From Clavulina sp. PMI_390 (lineage: Eukaryota; Basidiomycota; Agaricomycetes; Cantharellales; Hydnaceae), in the NCBI GenBank assembly GCA_015039315.1, contig WIDE01000016.1, positions 1-64,000 on the forward strand: a DNA stretch of 64,000 nt. Direction: 5' to 3'. The translations under genes and the position numbers were made by a program. Positions 11,946 to 24,456 of this stretch are shown in pieces; positions within the stretch are counted from its first letter, which is position 1; each line of letters starts with the position of its first letter. The notes under the pieces were generated by a model. The model was given only the letters and a program-made list of their open reading frames with translations. It did no database searches and was not told where the DNA came from.

Positions 11946-14792
11946 ATGGTAGGACGTGCTGCGCCCAAGAAAGGTGTGCTGTCTTCCTCATCAATCTCAC
12001 TGGCCCTGATCCCGCATAACTTATGATATCTGACCTGGTTGTCGCATCCGTGCTCAGGCGAGAACTGGGAACTTCGCGCCGACCTCAACAGCGAGTATCG
12101 CGACAAGCGAAAGGATGCGATCAAGCGCGTCATCGCCAACATGACTGTTGGTAAGGACGTCAGCGGGCTGTTTCCTGACGTCCTCAAGAACATGCAAACC
12201 GAAGATCTGGAGCAGAAGAAACTGGTCTATCTGTATCTCATGAATTACGCCAAAACTCAGCCTGAGCTGGTCATCCTTGCCGTCAATACTTTCGTCAAGG
12301 TGCTTCTGGCCCATCATATGCCTCAATAGTGCCGAACGTTCTAAATCGCTCCTCTGGTTCGTATGTAGGACTCTGACGACCCCAACCCTCTCGTCCGCGC
12401 ACTTGCGATTCGGACAATGGGTATTCTCCGCGCAGACAAGATCATCGACTATCTCTCCGACCCCCTGCTCAAATCTCTGAGGGATGAAAACCCTTATGTA
12501 CGAAAAACTGCAGCATTGTGCGTCGCCAAGCTGTTCGATGTTAAACCTGAACTGGCGATCGAGAACGGCTTTGTGGCACAGCTCCATGAGATGATCGGGG
12601 ATGCAAACCCAATGGTGAGTCTATGAAGCTGCTCGACTAGTTTGATGTCATTTGCTTAACAACACCTCGGCCTAGGTCGTCGCTAACGCGGTAACAGCAC
12701 TGTCAGATATCCACCAAAATGTTATGGCTCAAGTCGCTGAAGGCACCGCACCAGACTCGAGAGCTACCTTTGTCATCAACTCTACCGTTCTCAACAAGCT
12801 CCTCATTGCTCTTAACGAATGCTCGGAATGGGGTCGTGTTGCTATCTTGGGCTGCCTTTCGAGATACAAGACCAGTGACGACAAGGAAAGTGAACACATC
12901 TGCGAACGAGTCATGCCTCAATTCCAGCATGCCAACGGTGCTGTCGTCCTTACAGCTGTACGAGTAAGTGAAGAGGTTCACCCTGCTCTATGTCGGCACT
13001 GATCTGGCACTACATCTAGGTCATCATGATCCATATGCGGAATGTGAAACGAGACGACCTCGTCACTCAACTCATCCGCAAGATGGCTCCTCCATTAGGT
13101 TCGTAATATCTGTTTATGAGACAAAGACCGTGATGCTGAACCTCATCCTGAAATCTAGTCACCCTTGTCTCTGCTGAACCCGAAGTCCAGTGGGTCGCCC
13201 TCCGTAACATCAACCTCCTCCTGCAAAAGCGCCCCGAAATCTTGCAAAACGAGATGCGAGTCTTCTTCTGCAAATACAACGACCCTCCATACATCAAAGT
13301 CGAGAAGCTTGATATTATGATTCGGTTGGCCGGAGACAAGAACGTTGACACATTATTGAGCGAACTGAAAGAGTGTGTCTCCTCTCCAATATTTTATTCA
13401 CATTGAAATTTTCTTATCACAATGAATCAGGTATGCCTCTGAGGTCGATGTTGATTTCGTGCGCAAGTCGGTAAAGGCTATTGGCCAGTGCGCAGTGAAA
13501 ATCGATGCTGCAGCAGAGCGCTGTGTCAACGTCCTTCTAGAGCTGATCAGTACTCGGGTCAGCTATGTTGTTCAGGAGGCTGTTGTCGTCATGAAGGTGC
13601 GCCATGTTTCAATCTTTCATCGGTACCTGTTGTTAAAATCACACCGTGTAGGATATCTTCCGGAAATACCCTCATAGCTATGAAGCCGTCATTCCTACCC
13701 TATGTAACAGTCTAGAAGAACTAGATGAGCCGGAAGCCAAAGCCTCGCTCATCTGGATTATTGGAGAATACGCCGAGAAGATTGAGAACGCTGACGAACT
13801 GCTCGCGATCTTTGTTGACACTTTCATAGAGGAGGCTTATCCAGTTCGTATTCTGGAAGGCGACTATTCTGGTGCGCTCCAAACTGACTTCTGTTGCGTA
13901 GGTCCAACTGCAAACCCTGACGGCTGTCGTCAAACTCTTCCTGAAGAAACCTGATAATTCGCAAGGCGTCGTCCAAAAGGTACTCGAGACCGCAACGAAG
14001 GACTGTGAAAGCCCAGACGTACGGGACCGAGCGTATATCTATTGGCGGTTGTTGTCAACAGACCCTGGTGCTGCCAGAGTGAGTTGGCTTCTTACCTTGG
14101 TTTTAGTATATTCATTTATCACATTCACGATAGGCTGTCGTCCTTGCCGCAAGGCCGCCTATCTCACTTAACCGGACCACCGTGTCGCCGATCGTGCTTG
14201 AGGAGTTATTAGGGGAAATTGGTTCTTTGGCGAGCGTGTACCACAAGCCCGCTGAGACCTTCGTGGGACGAGGGCGAATGGGAGCAGACGGCCTCAAGAA
14301 AACTTCCGAGTAAGTCCTGCAAGGGGTTGAAACTACTACGCAGAACATCGTACTTACATAACGACTTTCAGATTCGATGACGAGATCTCAGCCCGCGAGA
14401 AGGCATTGAAGACGGTGGTTCAAGGACAGCAAGCCGAGAATCTACTCGACTTTGATGATCCCGAACCATCATCGACTTCTGATCCTTTGTCCGGTGGCGG
14501 TGGATTGGCGTCTATCATTATGGGTGGACAGGCAAGCGCAAATCCGGCCACAGCGAAGATCCTCACTTCGACGAACCCGCTGGACGATCTGGTATCAATT
14601 TTCGGGAACGCAAACTTGGGCCCTTCCGCCCCGCCCTCGGGGATAGCCTCTCCAATAGGAGGCGCCCCTGCGTCAAATGCGTTTGGTGGGTTAGGAGGAA
14701 TGGGCGGTATGACCTCACCCATCGCCCCAGCAACATCATCGGCGCAAGCACAACCGAGGAAACCGCAGGACGATCTCCTTGACTTATTCTAG
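11946..14792 (+). CDS. AP-1/AP-2 complex beta subunit (beta-adaptin)
   Basis: 742 aa, large beta subunit of a clathrin adaptor complex acting at trans-Golgi/endosome or plasma membrane. Eleven exons: 11946-11973, 12058-12299, 12369-12614, 12676-12963, 13020-13098, 13159-13372, 13431-13596, 13652-13843, 13902-14078, 14134-14309, 14372-14792, all in frame. The N-terminal trunk is typical HEAT/armadillo repeat adaptin: [86 protein letters not shown]. After about residue 600 comes a Gly/Ser/Pro-rich hinge with acidic clusters ([17 protein letters not shown] at the very end) that resemble clathrin-box motifs. There is no folded ear domain. AP-1 and AP-2 beta cannot be separated from sequence alone here. 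Confidence 0.93.
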
Positions 14793-15427
14793 GCCTTTCT
14801 TTGTATGATACTATTCCTCATGAGACGAGCCAAGGAATGTTACACCAGAAGCTCTCCCCGCCTTTGTTTTCCAATTTGTGTTCCTCGTGCATGCACTGCT
14901 TTGGCCAACATTAACCTGGAATTGAGTAGCAGGAATTTGGGCTACCAGGCAAACCGCGTCATATATCTTTAGGTGTATGAATAGTTTGATCGCATCGTAT
15001 GTGCTGGTGACTCCTCAGGCGAATCAGGTCAAATGGCGGAAATGCCAAAGGAAAGGATGCTTGCCAACTTGATTCGTGTTTCCGAGTGGGTGGGCGGTGG
15101 CAGTTCGGCACCGAAGCAAGCAGTTCTCCTAGCCAGTGAATCATGACTCTTTCCATGAAGGCAGTGCTACAGTATCGGGTTATCATATTGCCAGCTATCT
15201 CATGCGTTAGCCAGGCAAGCAGAGTAAAACCTGCCTGATCTCCCTTGCCCAAGCCAGCCATCCGAGCCCCACCATGCTGTAAGCTTGTCCATTTAGCACT
15301 GAGCGACCCGAACCCTGCAAAACTCATTTCTATCGATACTGCCCGACTCTAGCGAACTCACTACTAGTCAGTTACCCTCTTAGTAGTCCCCCAGCTATCT
15401 TGATACTGAACGAATGCTCGGATTTAG
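14793..15427. other. intergenic, no gene seen
   Basis: 635 bp between beta-adaptin and the first recognisable exon of the diverged EF-2 paralogue. A minus-strand open frame at 14959-15327 has no family features and is treated as chance. The two small first exons expected for an EF-2 gene were not found here. Confidence 0.5.
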
Positions 15428-15444
15428 CTGACGTTCAGCGGCTC

Positions 15445-18415
15445 ATGAATAATGCCTGCAACATCCGTAACGTCTCTTTCATTGGCTATGGTGAGTTTTC
15501 AGTCCCATATCATGTTTTTGTTCCTCACAATGATGATTCCAAACACTGTGATACCTACAACTAGTCAATGATGACCACTCTCACCTTGCCGACGTCCTTG
15601 CCAGCCAGCGAGGAATTACCATCACCGCTGAGAATCAGGCCGCTGAACCTCCGAACGAGGGTGATGGTGCTCCCATAAAGTCTCCTGCAATCCCATTGTG
15701 CTTCGAAGCGTCGAAAGAAATATGTGATGTCATCAAGCAGCAAAGCCAAGGTGCATACCTTCCTCTTCGCCTTTACCTGCAAATCATTCTCACGAAAGCA
15801 TGATAGTCGTGAGCAATCGCTTCTTGATTAATTTGGTTAATCCTGCTCAGCATGGCGAACCCTCGTCCGAAATCTCTGCGGCCCTCCGTACCACCGACGG
15901 TGCTGTATTCGTCATTGACTGCGTAGAAGGCATCTCTCTACAGACGGAAGATGCTTTGCGTCAGGCCTCGGCCGACGGTGTCAAGCCGGTTCTCGCTATT
16001 TCCGAAGTCGATCGTGCCCTACTTGAGCTCCAGCCTGACAAGGAGTCCCTGTACCAGGTCTTCCGGCAGATAATCGAGTCCTGCAATAACACCATCTCTT
16101 TGTATGGTGATACCTCACTTGGTGATGTTAGGGTACATCCTAGCCAAGATACCGTCGCCTTCGCGTCAGCTTTACAGGGCTGGACATTCACCCTTAGGCA
16201 GTTCGTCACCACCTATGCAGCAAAATTCGGCGTTGACAAGAAAAAGATGATGGATAAACTATGGGGAGATAATTATTTTGATCCCAGGACTAAAAAATGG
16301 ACCACATACGGCGTCACGGATGACGGCACGAAGCTCGAGCGCGGTTTCAACGCCTTTGTCCTCGCCCCTATATATAAAATCGTCGACGCGGCCATGAACT
16401 CTAAGAGACACGAGATGCTCGCCCTCGTCAGCAAGCTTGACATCAAGCTTTCCCAAGATGAGGAACAGCTAGAAGGGGGGCCTCTTTTCAAAGCCATCAT
16501 GTCCAAGTTCTTACCCACCAGTGACGTACTCTTGGAGATGATTACCGTTGCTCTCCCTTCGCCCGTCACCGCTCAGCGCTACCGTGTGAGAGACCTTTAT
16601 GAAGGTCCCATGAGCGACGAAGCTGCGAGTGGGATACGTGATTGTGATCCCGCCGCTCCTCTTGTCCTCTATGTTTCCAAGTTGGTACCAAGCTCGGACA
16701 AGGGCCGCTTCTACGCTTTCGGGCGTATATTCTCCGGGAGAGTTACGCCTGGCCTCCGAGTTCGCATTCAGGGGCCGAACTATATCCCCTACCAGCGGTC
16801 CGACCTATTCGTCAAGCCGGTCCAGCGCACTCTATTCATGGCGACGCATTCCGCGGAGCCTATGGAGAGCGTGCCTGCCGGTAACATTATCGGTTTAGCC
16901 GGTATTGATCAGTTCATCCTCAAGAATGGTACCCTTACGACTTCAGAGACAGCTCATAATATCAAACCATTGAGATTCTCCGTGGCACCCATAGTGCAGG
17001 TCGCTGTTGAGGTTCGGAATGCTGGTGACCTACCCAAGCTGGTGGACGGCCTCAAGAGCCTCTCCAAATCTGAACCTGGTGTGCAAACCTGGGTCTCCGA
17101 GTCTGGTGAGCACATCATCGCTAGTGCTAGTGAGCTCCGTCTCGATATCTGCTTTAAGGTATGTCGCTGCTTCGTCTCCCCATTGTCACAGAGCCGATTC
17201 ATCTTATATTAGGACCTCCAAGAAGACCACGCCGGAGTTGCTCTCAAGCGTGGGCGTCCGATCGTCACTTACCGCGAGACTGTCAAAGCCGAATCGTCGA
17301 TGATTGCCATTTCCAAATCGCCAAATAAACGTCACCGTATCCATGTCACTGCGTGTCCACTTGGGGAAGCTCTCACGCGGGATATAGAAGCAGGTAAAAT
17401 AAATTCCCGTGACGAATCCCGGACTCGCGCTCGTATATTGGAGTCGATGCATGGGTGGAATATCGCTGATGCAAAGAGGATCTGGTGCTTCGGACCTGAC
17501 ACCACTGGTCCTAATCTACTAGTCGACAATACCGAAGGGGTACAGTATGTCAACGAAATCAAAGATGCTTGTGCTGGCGCATTTCAATGGACAACTAAGG
17601 AAGGCGTTTGTGCAGAAGAGAGCATGCGTGGCGTTCGCTTCAACATCCTTGATGTCATGGCAAGTTACCTCAGGTCCTTCTGATTGATTCTGGCAAGGGT
17701 GGCTCTGATATTTTCTTTGTTAAGATGCAACGCGATAACGTGCTCCGTGGCAATGGTCAGGTCATCCCCATGCTAAGGCGTGTCTGTTATGCGGCGTTCT
17801 TGCTCGCCACTCCCGGACTGCAGGAACCTATCTATCTGGGTACGCAATGATAATTTTCCGTCCAAAACTCTATTGTGCCAGTAAACTCAGCTACTTTCTG
17901 CGTTCTCCAGTTATTATTCAGTGTCCTGAGAATGCCATAGTGGGTGTTCACTCCGCGCTCAGCCAGCGTCGTGGTCAGATTATATCTCGAGAACTGCGCC
18001 CAAGAGTGGGTGTCTTCGGAAAGCGTCAACCAAATCTTCTTCACTAATTTATGACGCTATCATAGACGTCAGAACTCACAATGAAAGCTTTCCTACCTGT
18101 TAGCGAGTCGTTTGGGTTTACTGCTAGTCTCCGAGACAAAACCGAAGGCCAAGCCCTCCACCAATTTGTTTTTGACCACTATGAAACCATGGACAGTTGT
18201 GAGTGGACTATTATGCCTTGTTTTGAGGAAGTTACGCTGACTATCGCGCCTCAGCGCCACTGGACGAGGGCAGTAACGTGGAGAAGATCGTTACGGAGAT
18301 CCGGATGAGAAAGGGCCTCAATCCCAGTATCCCCACTCTAGACAGATACTATGACAAGTGCGTTACAATTTTGCTGCTTCCACATGTTCCTAATTTCCAT
18401 ATTGTTAGGATGTGA
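15445..18415 (+). CDS. diverged EF-2 paralogue, GTPase motifs lost
   Basis: About 827 aa if translation starts at the internal Met at 15445. Exons 15428(splice start)-15490, 15565-15750, 15807-17158, 17213-17659, 17725-17839, 17911-18005, 18066-18198, 18255-18357, 18409-18415. Six of these nine exons (the first and the last five) have exactly the length of the matching exon in the normal EF-2 gene at 40304-43509; the second coding exon is shorter and the long third one slightly longer. There is no internal stop. The normal gene's first two tiny exons have no clear counterpart. Domains II-V remain close to EF-2 ([49 protein letters not shown]). The G domain is ruined: the P-loop region reads [13 protein letters not shown]3 reads [12 protein letters not shown] instead of [11 protein letters not shown], and G4 reads SEVDRA instead of NKVDRA. 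The diphthamide loop reads NVLRGNGQ instead of TIHRGGGQ. One intron (17660-17724) has a GC donor. It is either a non-GTPase EF-2 homologue under constraint or a very young pseudogene; the open frame favours the former. Confidence 0.82.
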
Positions 18416-18703
18416 ATAGTTCTAAAGGCTAGCGTCTGCTTGTTTTTATATGGGCTAGGACAACGAGCTTACATTAAGTTATGCTCGAGCTAGCTTTAAT
18501 CTCCCATCAGGAGTAGATATGTTGTGAGGTGACCTTTACGCTAGAGAGCACCGAACGACGCCGGGCATATGGAACGGTGACTGGTTGGCCTGAGCTGTGA
18601 TCTGTAAACATCTAGTTCTGCTCCTCGTTGCCCCTATGTGACTGCTAGATGTCCCCTACTCTCCCTCTGAAACGACTCTTCTACTGTCTAAACCAGAGTG
18701 TCA

Positions 18704-18964
18704 ATGAACCTCATGACTGCATTAGCCAAGACAATTCAGCGGATTTTCCGACCGGGACTGGATGCTCACACAATTCCCACGCTCCAAGACCCGTTGTTGT
18801 CGCCTCCATCTTGCTCGACCCCCAGCGCAATCCTCATGACAGCGACATCGTCCAGCACCCTTTTGGCTGGCTCAGGCACAGTGCGGGAGTCGTGTGCTTC
18901 TGAGATGACGAAGCCAGCACGTGAACTGTATAGATCGAAGGTCTGGATGCTTCGGAGCCTCTAA
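18704..18964 (+). CDS. small hypothetical protein
   Basis: An 86-aa uninterrupted frame starting at an ATG, with a possible amphipathic start (MNLMTALAKTIQRIFRPG) and a Ser/Thr-rich middle. No family was recognised, and no intron or promoter was assigned. It may be a chance frame or part of a degraded element adjoining the next gene. Confidence 0.2.
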   Translation: MNLMTALAKTIQRIFRPGLDAHTIPTLQDPLLSPPSCSTPSAILMTATSSSTLLAGSGTVRESCASEMTKPARELYRSKVWMLRSL

Positions 18965-19117
18965 AGAAGCACGGACCCGACGATCCAGCACAGTCTAGAG
19001 GCCTCTGCGATCCCTGATATACTCTCGTCGACGTCTCTCCCCCTCCTCTTTTCCCCCCATCATCACTATCGAGCATACTACTATCGCCTACAGGCATTCC
19101 AGCGTATCTCCCCAGCG

Positions 19118-21402
19118 ATGAACTTGTTTGACCTCTTCCTTACTATTGTTACTGCGCTCCACGTGAGCATCCTCGCGCTCCTGAGCATGTTCTCGGGACA
19201 GCAGCTCACGCTGTCCGCGGTGAGCACAGCTCTTCTCAGCATCGATGTTGCCCCTCCTTGGGAAGTGGGCAGCTTCAATGCCACCTATGCTGCTTCCGAT
19301 GAAGCAATAGTGCTCGTATGTAGACCCCTCCTCTTCGATGCTGACCCGAACTGACACTGACACTGACACCATGAACATGGCGCTCCCCCGTGTTGGTAGA
19401 TGGTTCCTGCGCCTCATCACTCATACCTCACACTGATCAATTCCGATGAGACTGAAGTGGACGCCACCATCACATTCCCCGCAGACCAGACCCCTCTCGT
19501 GATAGAGATCGCCAACAATACCTACATCCAGCTCGAAGGACCGACCTTCCCCCTCGAGTCTCACCCCTACGAGCACCGTCTCCACGTAGTGTCGCTAGGC
19601 TTCACTATCTTCTCTACTCTTGGAGTCATCCGTGGTCTTTGGGGCCTCTTCCTCAGGACTAGTTCCTCCCACTCCCACTCCCGCCATGGCCCTGGCCCCT
19701 TCAACATCGTGCTCCCATCCGGCGTTGACGTGCAGCCTATGGCGTCTAGCTGCATCCCTGAAGAGCTGAAGCGAGGCTTAGAGAACTCACTGACGATGGA
19801 TGGCGTTGATGTCCTCCGCGCGCTTGGCTCCACCACTGAAGGTATTCTAGAACTCCCTCGCGCTATATTCCAAAGTATCCCGGCTAATATCGAGATTCAG
19901 CAGCTGCTTATGAGCATATCCCCCAGTCCCCTTCTACTCTTATTACGTCTAGCAGGTACTCTATGGTAGCAAGGACTCCACGCCCACTTTCTCCCCCGCT
20001 TGCCACCCCTGGTAGCTGTGCTGCAAGCCCTGTCTTCTCGTTAAGATGTTCTTCCCCCAAGTCAAAGATGCCCGGGACGTATCCAGTCACCCCACGCAAA
20101 GGCGCTATTGATGGAGCTAACGACCTGAGTACCTGGACCGCTCAATTGGCTGCCCCAGTCGTCCCCGGGGCGTATCCGGACGCATCCACGCAACCCACCC
20201 CTATTGATTCGGTTTGTGGCTCTCCAATCGCCATGATTGACATCAAGGACGGGGATCATTTCCCCGAGGTGGTGCGATTGGTGGATACAGGGATACGACC
20301 AGCCTCCACTGACTCTCCTACGGGAGTGAACCCTGTCCCTTCGCGGCCGTCTCTGGTACTCTCTCCTCCCAGCTCGAAGAAGCGCGCTCCCTTTGTCTCC
20401 AAGGTCTCTTCTCCTGCCAAGGTTTTGCCCTTCCGCAAGGCCTTGGGCAACATCTCTAACGGTCTCGCAGTCAATACCCCTCCACGCGACGGGCCAGTCG
20501 ACGGTAAAGCCCGCAAACACCGGAGACCCTTTGTGCCCCCTTCACCATCAGAGACTCCCTGCCCTCCGCCTCGTTCCATCTCCTTCCGAGGTGCCCGTGT
20601 GCATCGTACGCATCCCGCGGATACTCTCCCTCCAATTCGCAGCCTCCCTCAAAAGAAGGCCACTTCTCCCGCTCCTCCCTCTATAGACTCTGCCGATGTG
20701 CCAAGGCGGCGGCGCCCTACGACCCCAATGCCACACATGCGCGGTGGCGTGACAAAGCCTGCTGCCTCGACGAGTCCACCTACCTCAGCCGCCGCCCCCA
20801 CCCCCACGGCCCAGAGCTCGGCACATGACCGCTCCGAGAACATCCATGTAGACTCTGGGTTGCCCTCTTTGGTCTCTGCGCCTACTTATGAGCGCCCTGC
20901 ATTTGATGGAGAGCCTGAGGCCAGCCGTCCACCTCTTTCGATGGCGCTGTCCCGACCAGATGCACCCCTTCAGACCCCCCCTCCCTCCCTCCATGGGCGT
21001 ACTAGCACTGCATCCCTCGCCGAAAGACGGGAGGCACGGCCAGATCTACGCTCGAGGCTCGCTGGTTTCGACAAACACTCTCAGGAGGAGTCAAAGCAGC
21101 TGCGAAACCTGAAGCGAAAGATTGGGGATGCCCAACAACAGCTACACGAGTTAGAGCTCGCTCAGCGTCACCAACGCAAGCAACTCGTGGAGCAGGGAAT
21201 TCAGAATGGGTTACGACGCCAAATAATCCAAGCAAGGCTGCTCCTGATCAGGGCAAAAGCCCAAAGGCGAAATAGGCCTACTCCTCGCCCTATGGCTCCT
21301 ACGCCACTTGATCAGGACCGTAGGGACTTCCTTGAGGAACAGAGGCTTCGTTTGCTTCGGACGGGAATCCTTTCGCGTAATGGTGTCCTTCCCCACCCCT
21401 AA
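19118..21402 (+). CDS. hypothetical membrane/coiled-coil protein
   Basis: Not recognised. Best model is three exons, 19118-19315, 19400-19965 and 20016-21402, giving 716 aa in frame (the second intron is 50 nt, GTAGCA...GGTAG, and is weak). The N-terminus starts MNLFDLFLTIVTALHVSIL, a strongly hydrophobic segment. A second hydrophobic stretch lies near HVVSLGFTIFSTLGVIRGLW. The third exon is long, Pro/Ser/Thr-rich and basic, and ends in a coiled-coil-like part (KRKIGDAQQQLHELELAQRH) and an Arg-rich tail. Without the second splice the two frames overlap by 7 nt at ATGGTAG (19963-19969), so they could instead be two separate genes. The composition is unlike the enzyme genes around it. A mobile-element-associated gene is possible but unproven. 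Confidence 0.45.
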
Positions 21403-22615
21403 TGTGACAGTCCGCCGAGAGGAGTAGTTGACTTGATGGATCTTTGTTGTGTTCTTGATGCTTCCTTTTTATTCCCTTGCGATGCTCTTAACATTATTTC
21501 TATCGTTATCTCTTTCTTCCGCTTCATTTACTTATTTCTTACTTATTTTTCTTTACATCCCTCGGCCATTCTCTGCGCACCCTGTTGCCCCTGCTTTGCC
21601 TCTTTCACATGCTTTCGCGGCTATCGTATCCCACTACTGCCCCATTGGTGAGTCTATTCATTGTTTCTATCAGCTGCGCCCCATCTCGCAGGTACGGATC
21701 CCCGTCGCACGATGACAGCACCAACGGGCCGTCTGAACGCTTTACTCCGACTGCATCTGGCAAGTGTTCCACACTTCTTCCTGCCACGATCACCCTGCCT
21801 GGAGTGTGCACGACGAGTGCCAGTCAAAGTACCGGTCAACCCTGTCTGGAAGTGGACTGTTTGAAGAATGCCGCCGCACGGGGAAAGTTGATGCCTGCCA
21901 TCAATGAGTACTTTGCGGGTCAGCCGCTTCATTCCAGTCCCAGGACTTAAGGGCGTCAACGCAGCTCTGGTAAGTGGGGAGTTCGGTTGCGCGATAGGAA
22001 GACCAGTGCGAGGCGGAGGGGAAAAGTGGGATGACCGCCCGGCGGTGGGCTGCGATTGTGTTACCGTAACCCAAAGTGCGGGTTGCCGATAGACGGATTC
22101 CAATACCGTGCTGAGGAGGAGTCGCATGAGGGCGTCCTCTTTGGCGGACGCTCGATGAGTGCTGGTGGCGGAGGAGAAAAGGCAATGCGGGACCCCCCAC
22201 ATGGTTCAGGAATTGGTGCGTTTACCACCGCTTCGTTATTATTTCCTCGTGCATCGCGGTAGTGTCAGTTTTCCGTAGATATTGGCCCTTTTTTCTATCT
22301 GGACTATTTGCTTCATTTTATTTCCGTGTTCTCTTTCGATTATGGTTATCCTACGAGGCTCAATATACCCCCTACTAATTGGCATCGAGTCCTCTCTACT
22401 GTTTCCCGTAACTTGTTCATTTCATTATTTGGTTCGTTATTCTCCAATATACCCCATCACCAGAACGCAATTGCTTAGCACCATCGAGTGATGAGGAGTC
22501 AACCTTTCACGAAAAAACTGAACCGATCAAGAGGCAGAAACACATGCCAGCAGTCACAGAATAAGACGGAGGCAAGGTAGCGGAGTAGAAGTAGCAATTC
22601 GTGTGCCTGAATGTA
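21403..22615. other. intergenic, pyrimidine-rich, no gene seen
   Basis: 1.2 kb with two T/C-rich tracts (about 21460-21560 and 22270-22450) separated by a more GC-rich part containing only overlapping short frames. No terminal repeats, tRNA or family-like protein was found. It may be non-coding remains of a transposable element, but nothing proves it. Confidence 0.4.
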
Positions 22616-24125
22616 TCAGACAGTAACAACACGACCTTCTTCCGAACTTTGGTGGATGAGCTCAATCATCTTGATAGTCAACGCAGCTTGCACGGGCTAA
22701 GAGAGGGAGATTCAACACCACAGGGTGAAGAAGAAGGTGCAACTGGCTAACCTGAACGATGAGTTTCGTTGGATCATTGGCTTGAATCGCCTCTCCGACA
22801 TTGACAAACCATGACATGCTACCAATGGAATATCATTCAACATGCAGATGCGAGTATTCAAGAATAAACTGCTCACTAATCGCCTTTCTCTGTTGGTACT
22901 TTCTTCTCTTCCATGTCGCCATGGTCGGACAACACGGTCAGCGTGCCTTCAAGGCTCGTAGGCTCAACAGCGAATGCTGCATCGTTGACATCCATTGGCG
23001 GAGTAAGTTTGAGCTGATCCTCTTGCACATCCAGGCCATATTTCACCCAGCTAGCCTTTGTTCCACGGACGAGGAAACGGAGCTGTGGCTGACGAAGGCT
23101 CAATGTGGCTGAAGAGATCGTGACTGTAATGGGGAGCGAATTTGAGGGACGAAGCGACGGCGACGTGGGATAGTAGAAATGCGCGACGAAGGCGTCGGCA
23201 AATTTGGGGCCATTAATCTGGCGAGAGTTCCACACGCGACCATATACTTGAGCAGGAGCGCCAAACAGGGTTAGGATCTGGTCAATCTATTGCAGAAGAT
23301 TTAGAGTGTGAGTGGAGAGAGATCCTATATCGGTAAGACCGTAAGCGAACCAGGTGAGAGCCAAGATCGAAGACGACGCCGCCTCCCCAAGCATCATCGT
23401 CCTTCCAGCCGCCTTTGGGGGCTGGACGGAAGCGATCGTAGCTAGTCTGAATTTCTGTAATGTCGCCTGTAGCAGATACATGTTAGTAGGTGTCCCTGGC
23501 GAGCCTAAGGACTGAGAAACTCACCGAATACTTTCTCGACATCGAGTAATCTCCTCAAGGTGAGGAAATCGGAATCCCATCGACGGTTTTGATATGTCGC
23601 AATAATAAGCTTCCCTTTCGATGCGATATCAATGAGCTCGTTTGCTTCTTTAGAAGTGGGGACAAGGGGTTTCTCGATAATGACGTGCTTTCCCGCAAGG
23701 AGAGAAGCCTAACGGGGAGAGCATTACTCAGCCGACGCACTACGAGCAGTAGGGGAACCGGAAATTCACCTTCGCAAAATCATAATGGGTATAGTTTGGG
23801 GTAGAGATTACAATAACCTGGACCTCAGGGTTGGCCAAAACTTCGTCAAGCGTGGTAACTACTTTGACACCCGTATGGCCATATCGGTCTCGAGCAGCGG
23901 ACTTTTCTGAGGTCGCGGATCGTTCGAGGATAGTATGCTTCAAGTTGATGAAGGAGAAATTTTTGCGAGCTCGAGGTCAGACCAGTGGCCGATGACGACA
24001 CCGAATAGGGAAACAAAAGGAGCACAGACCAGCTTGAAATATTGTGGGAGGGCAAGGATAAATGGGATGTGGAATACGGTGGCACTCATGCCCATTCCTA
24101 GGACGGCGGTGTTTGCTGGAGCCAT
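22616..24125 (-). CDS. Gfo/Idh/MocA family NAD(P)-dependent oxidoreductase
   Basis: 373 aa from seven exons: 24125-24030, 23937-23770, 23708-23525, 23466-23351, 23286-22877, 22818-22752, 22696-22616, all in frame. The N-terminal Rossmann motif is AVLGMGMSATVFHIPFI (residues about 7-23). It continues with VIVISTPNYTHYDFAK and AGKHVIIEKPLVPTSKEA (the EKP motif near the nicotinamide). The C-terminal domain carries GGGVVFDLGSHLIDQILTLF, with the family His that sits in the active site. Length and order fit sugar, inositol or related oxidoreductases of this family; the substrate is unknown. Its next neighbour on the same strand is the ketopantoate-reductase-like gene. It belongs to a different subgroup from the two paralogues at 37.9 and 44.2 kb. 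Confidence 0.9.
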
Positions 24126-24456
24126 GGTTGAGGTTTGCAAAGTTCAGAGGGGAGTAAACGAAGTCAAAAGCCAGAGAGAGTCTAAGCGAGCTTAAGTGCG
24201 TGTTGATAGCGTAAATAGTAGTGTCCATGACTCGAATTCTTGGCGATCTCAATAGATTCCATCGGGCAAGCTTTAGTAAGAAGAAGGAAGGGTGATGGAT
24301 AATCCCGTCCGGCCCGACAAGTCTTCGATTATTTGGACTCTCCTGCCGTGGCTTCAAGATTCGACAAGTGCATTTATTTGGTACAGATCATCCTGTTTTA
24401 TAATTCTCTAGACACCGTGGGGCAAAAGCGGCTGAGATAGGCTAAACGATATATCC

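Noticed and set aside
14959..15327. 122-aa minus-strand open frame
   Set aside because: No domain, no splice-compatible neighbours, ordinary intergenic composition.
21403..22615. LTR or terminal-repeat transposon
   Set aside because: No direct or inverted terminal repeats and no integrase or reverse transcriptase motif could be found by reading.
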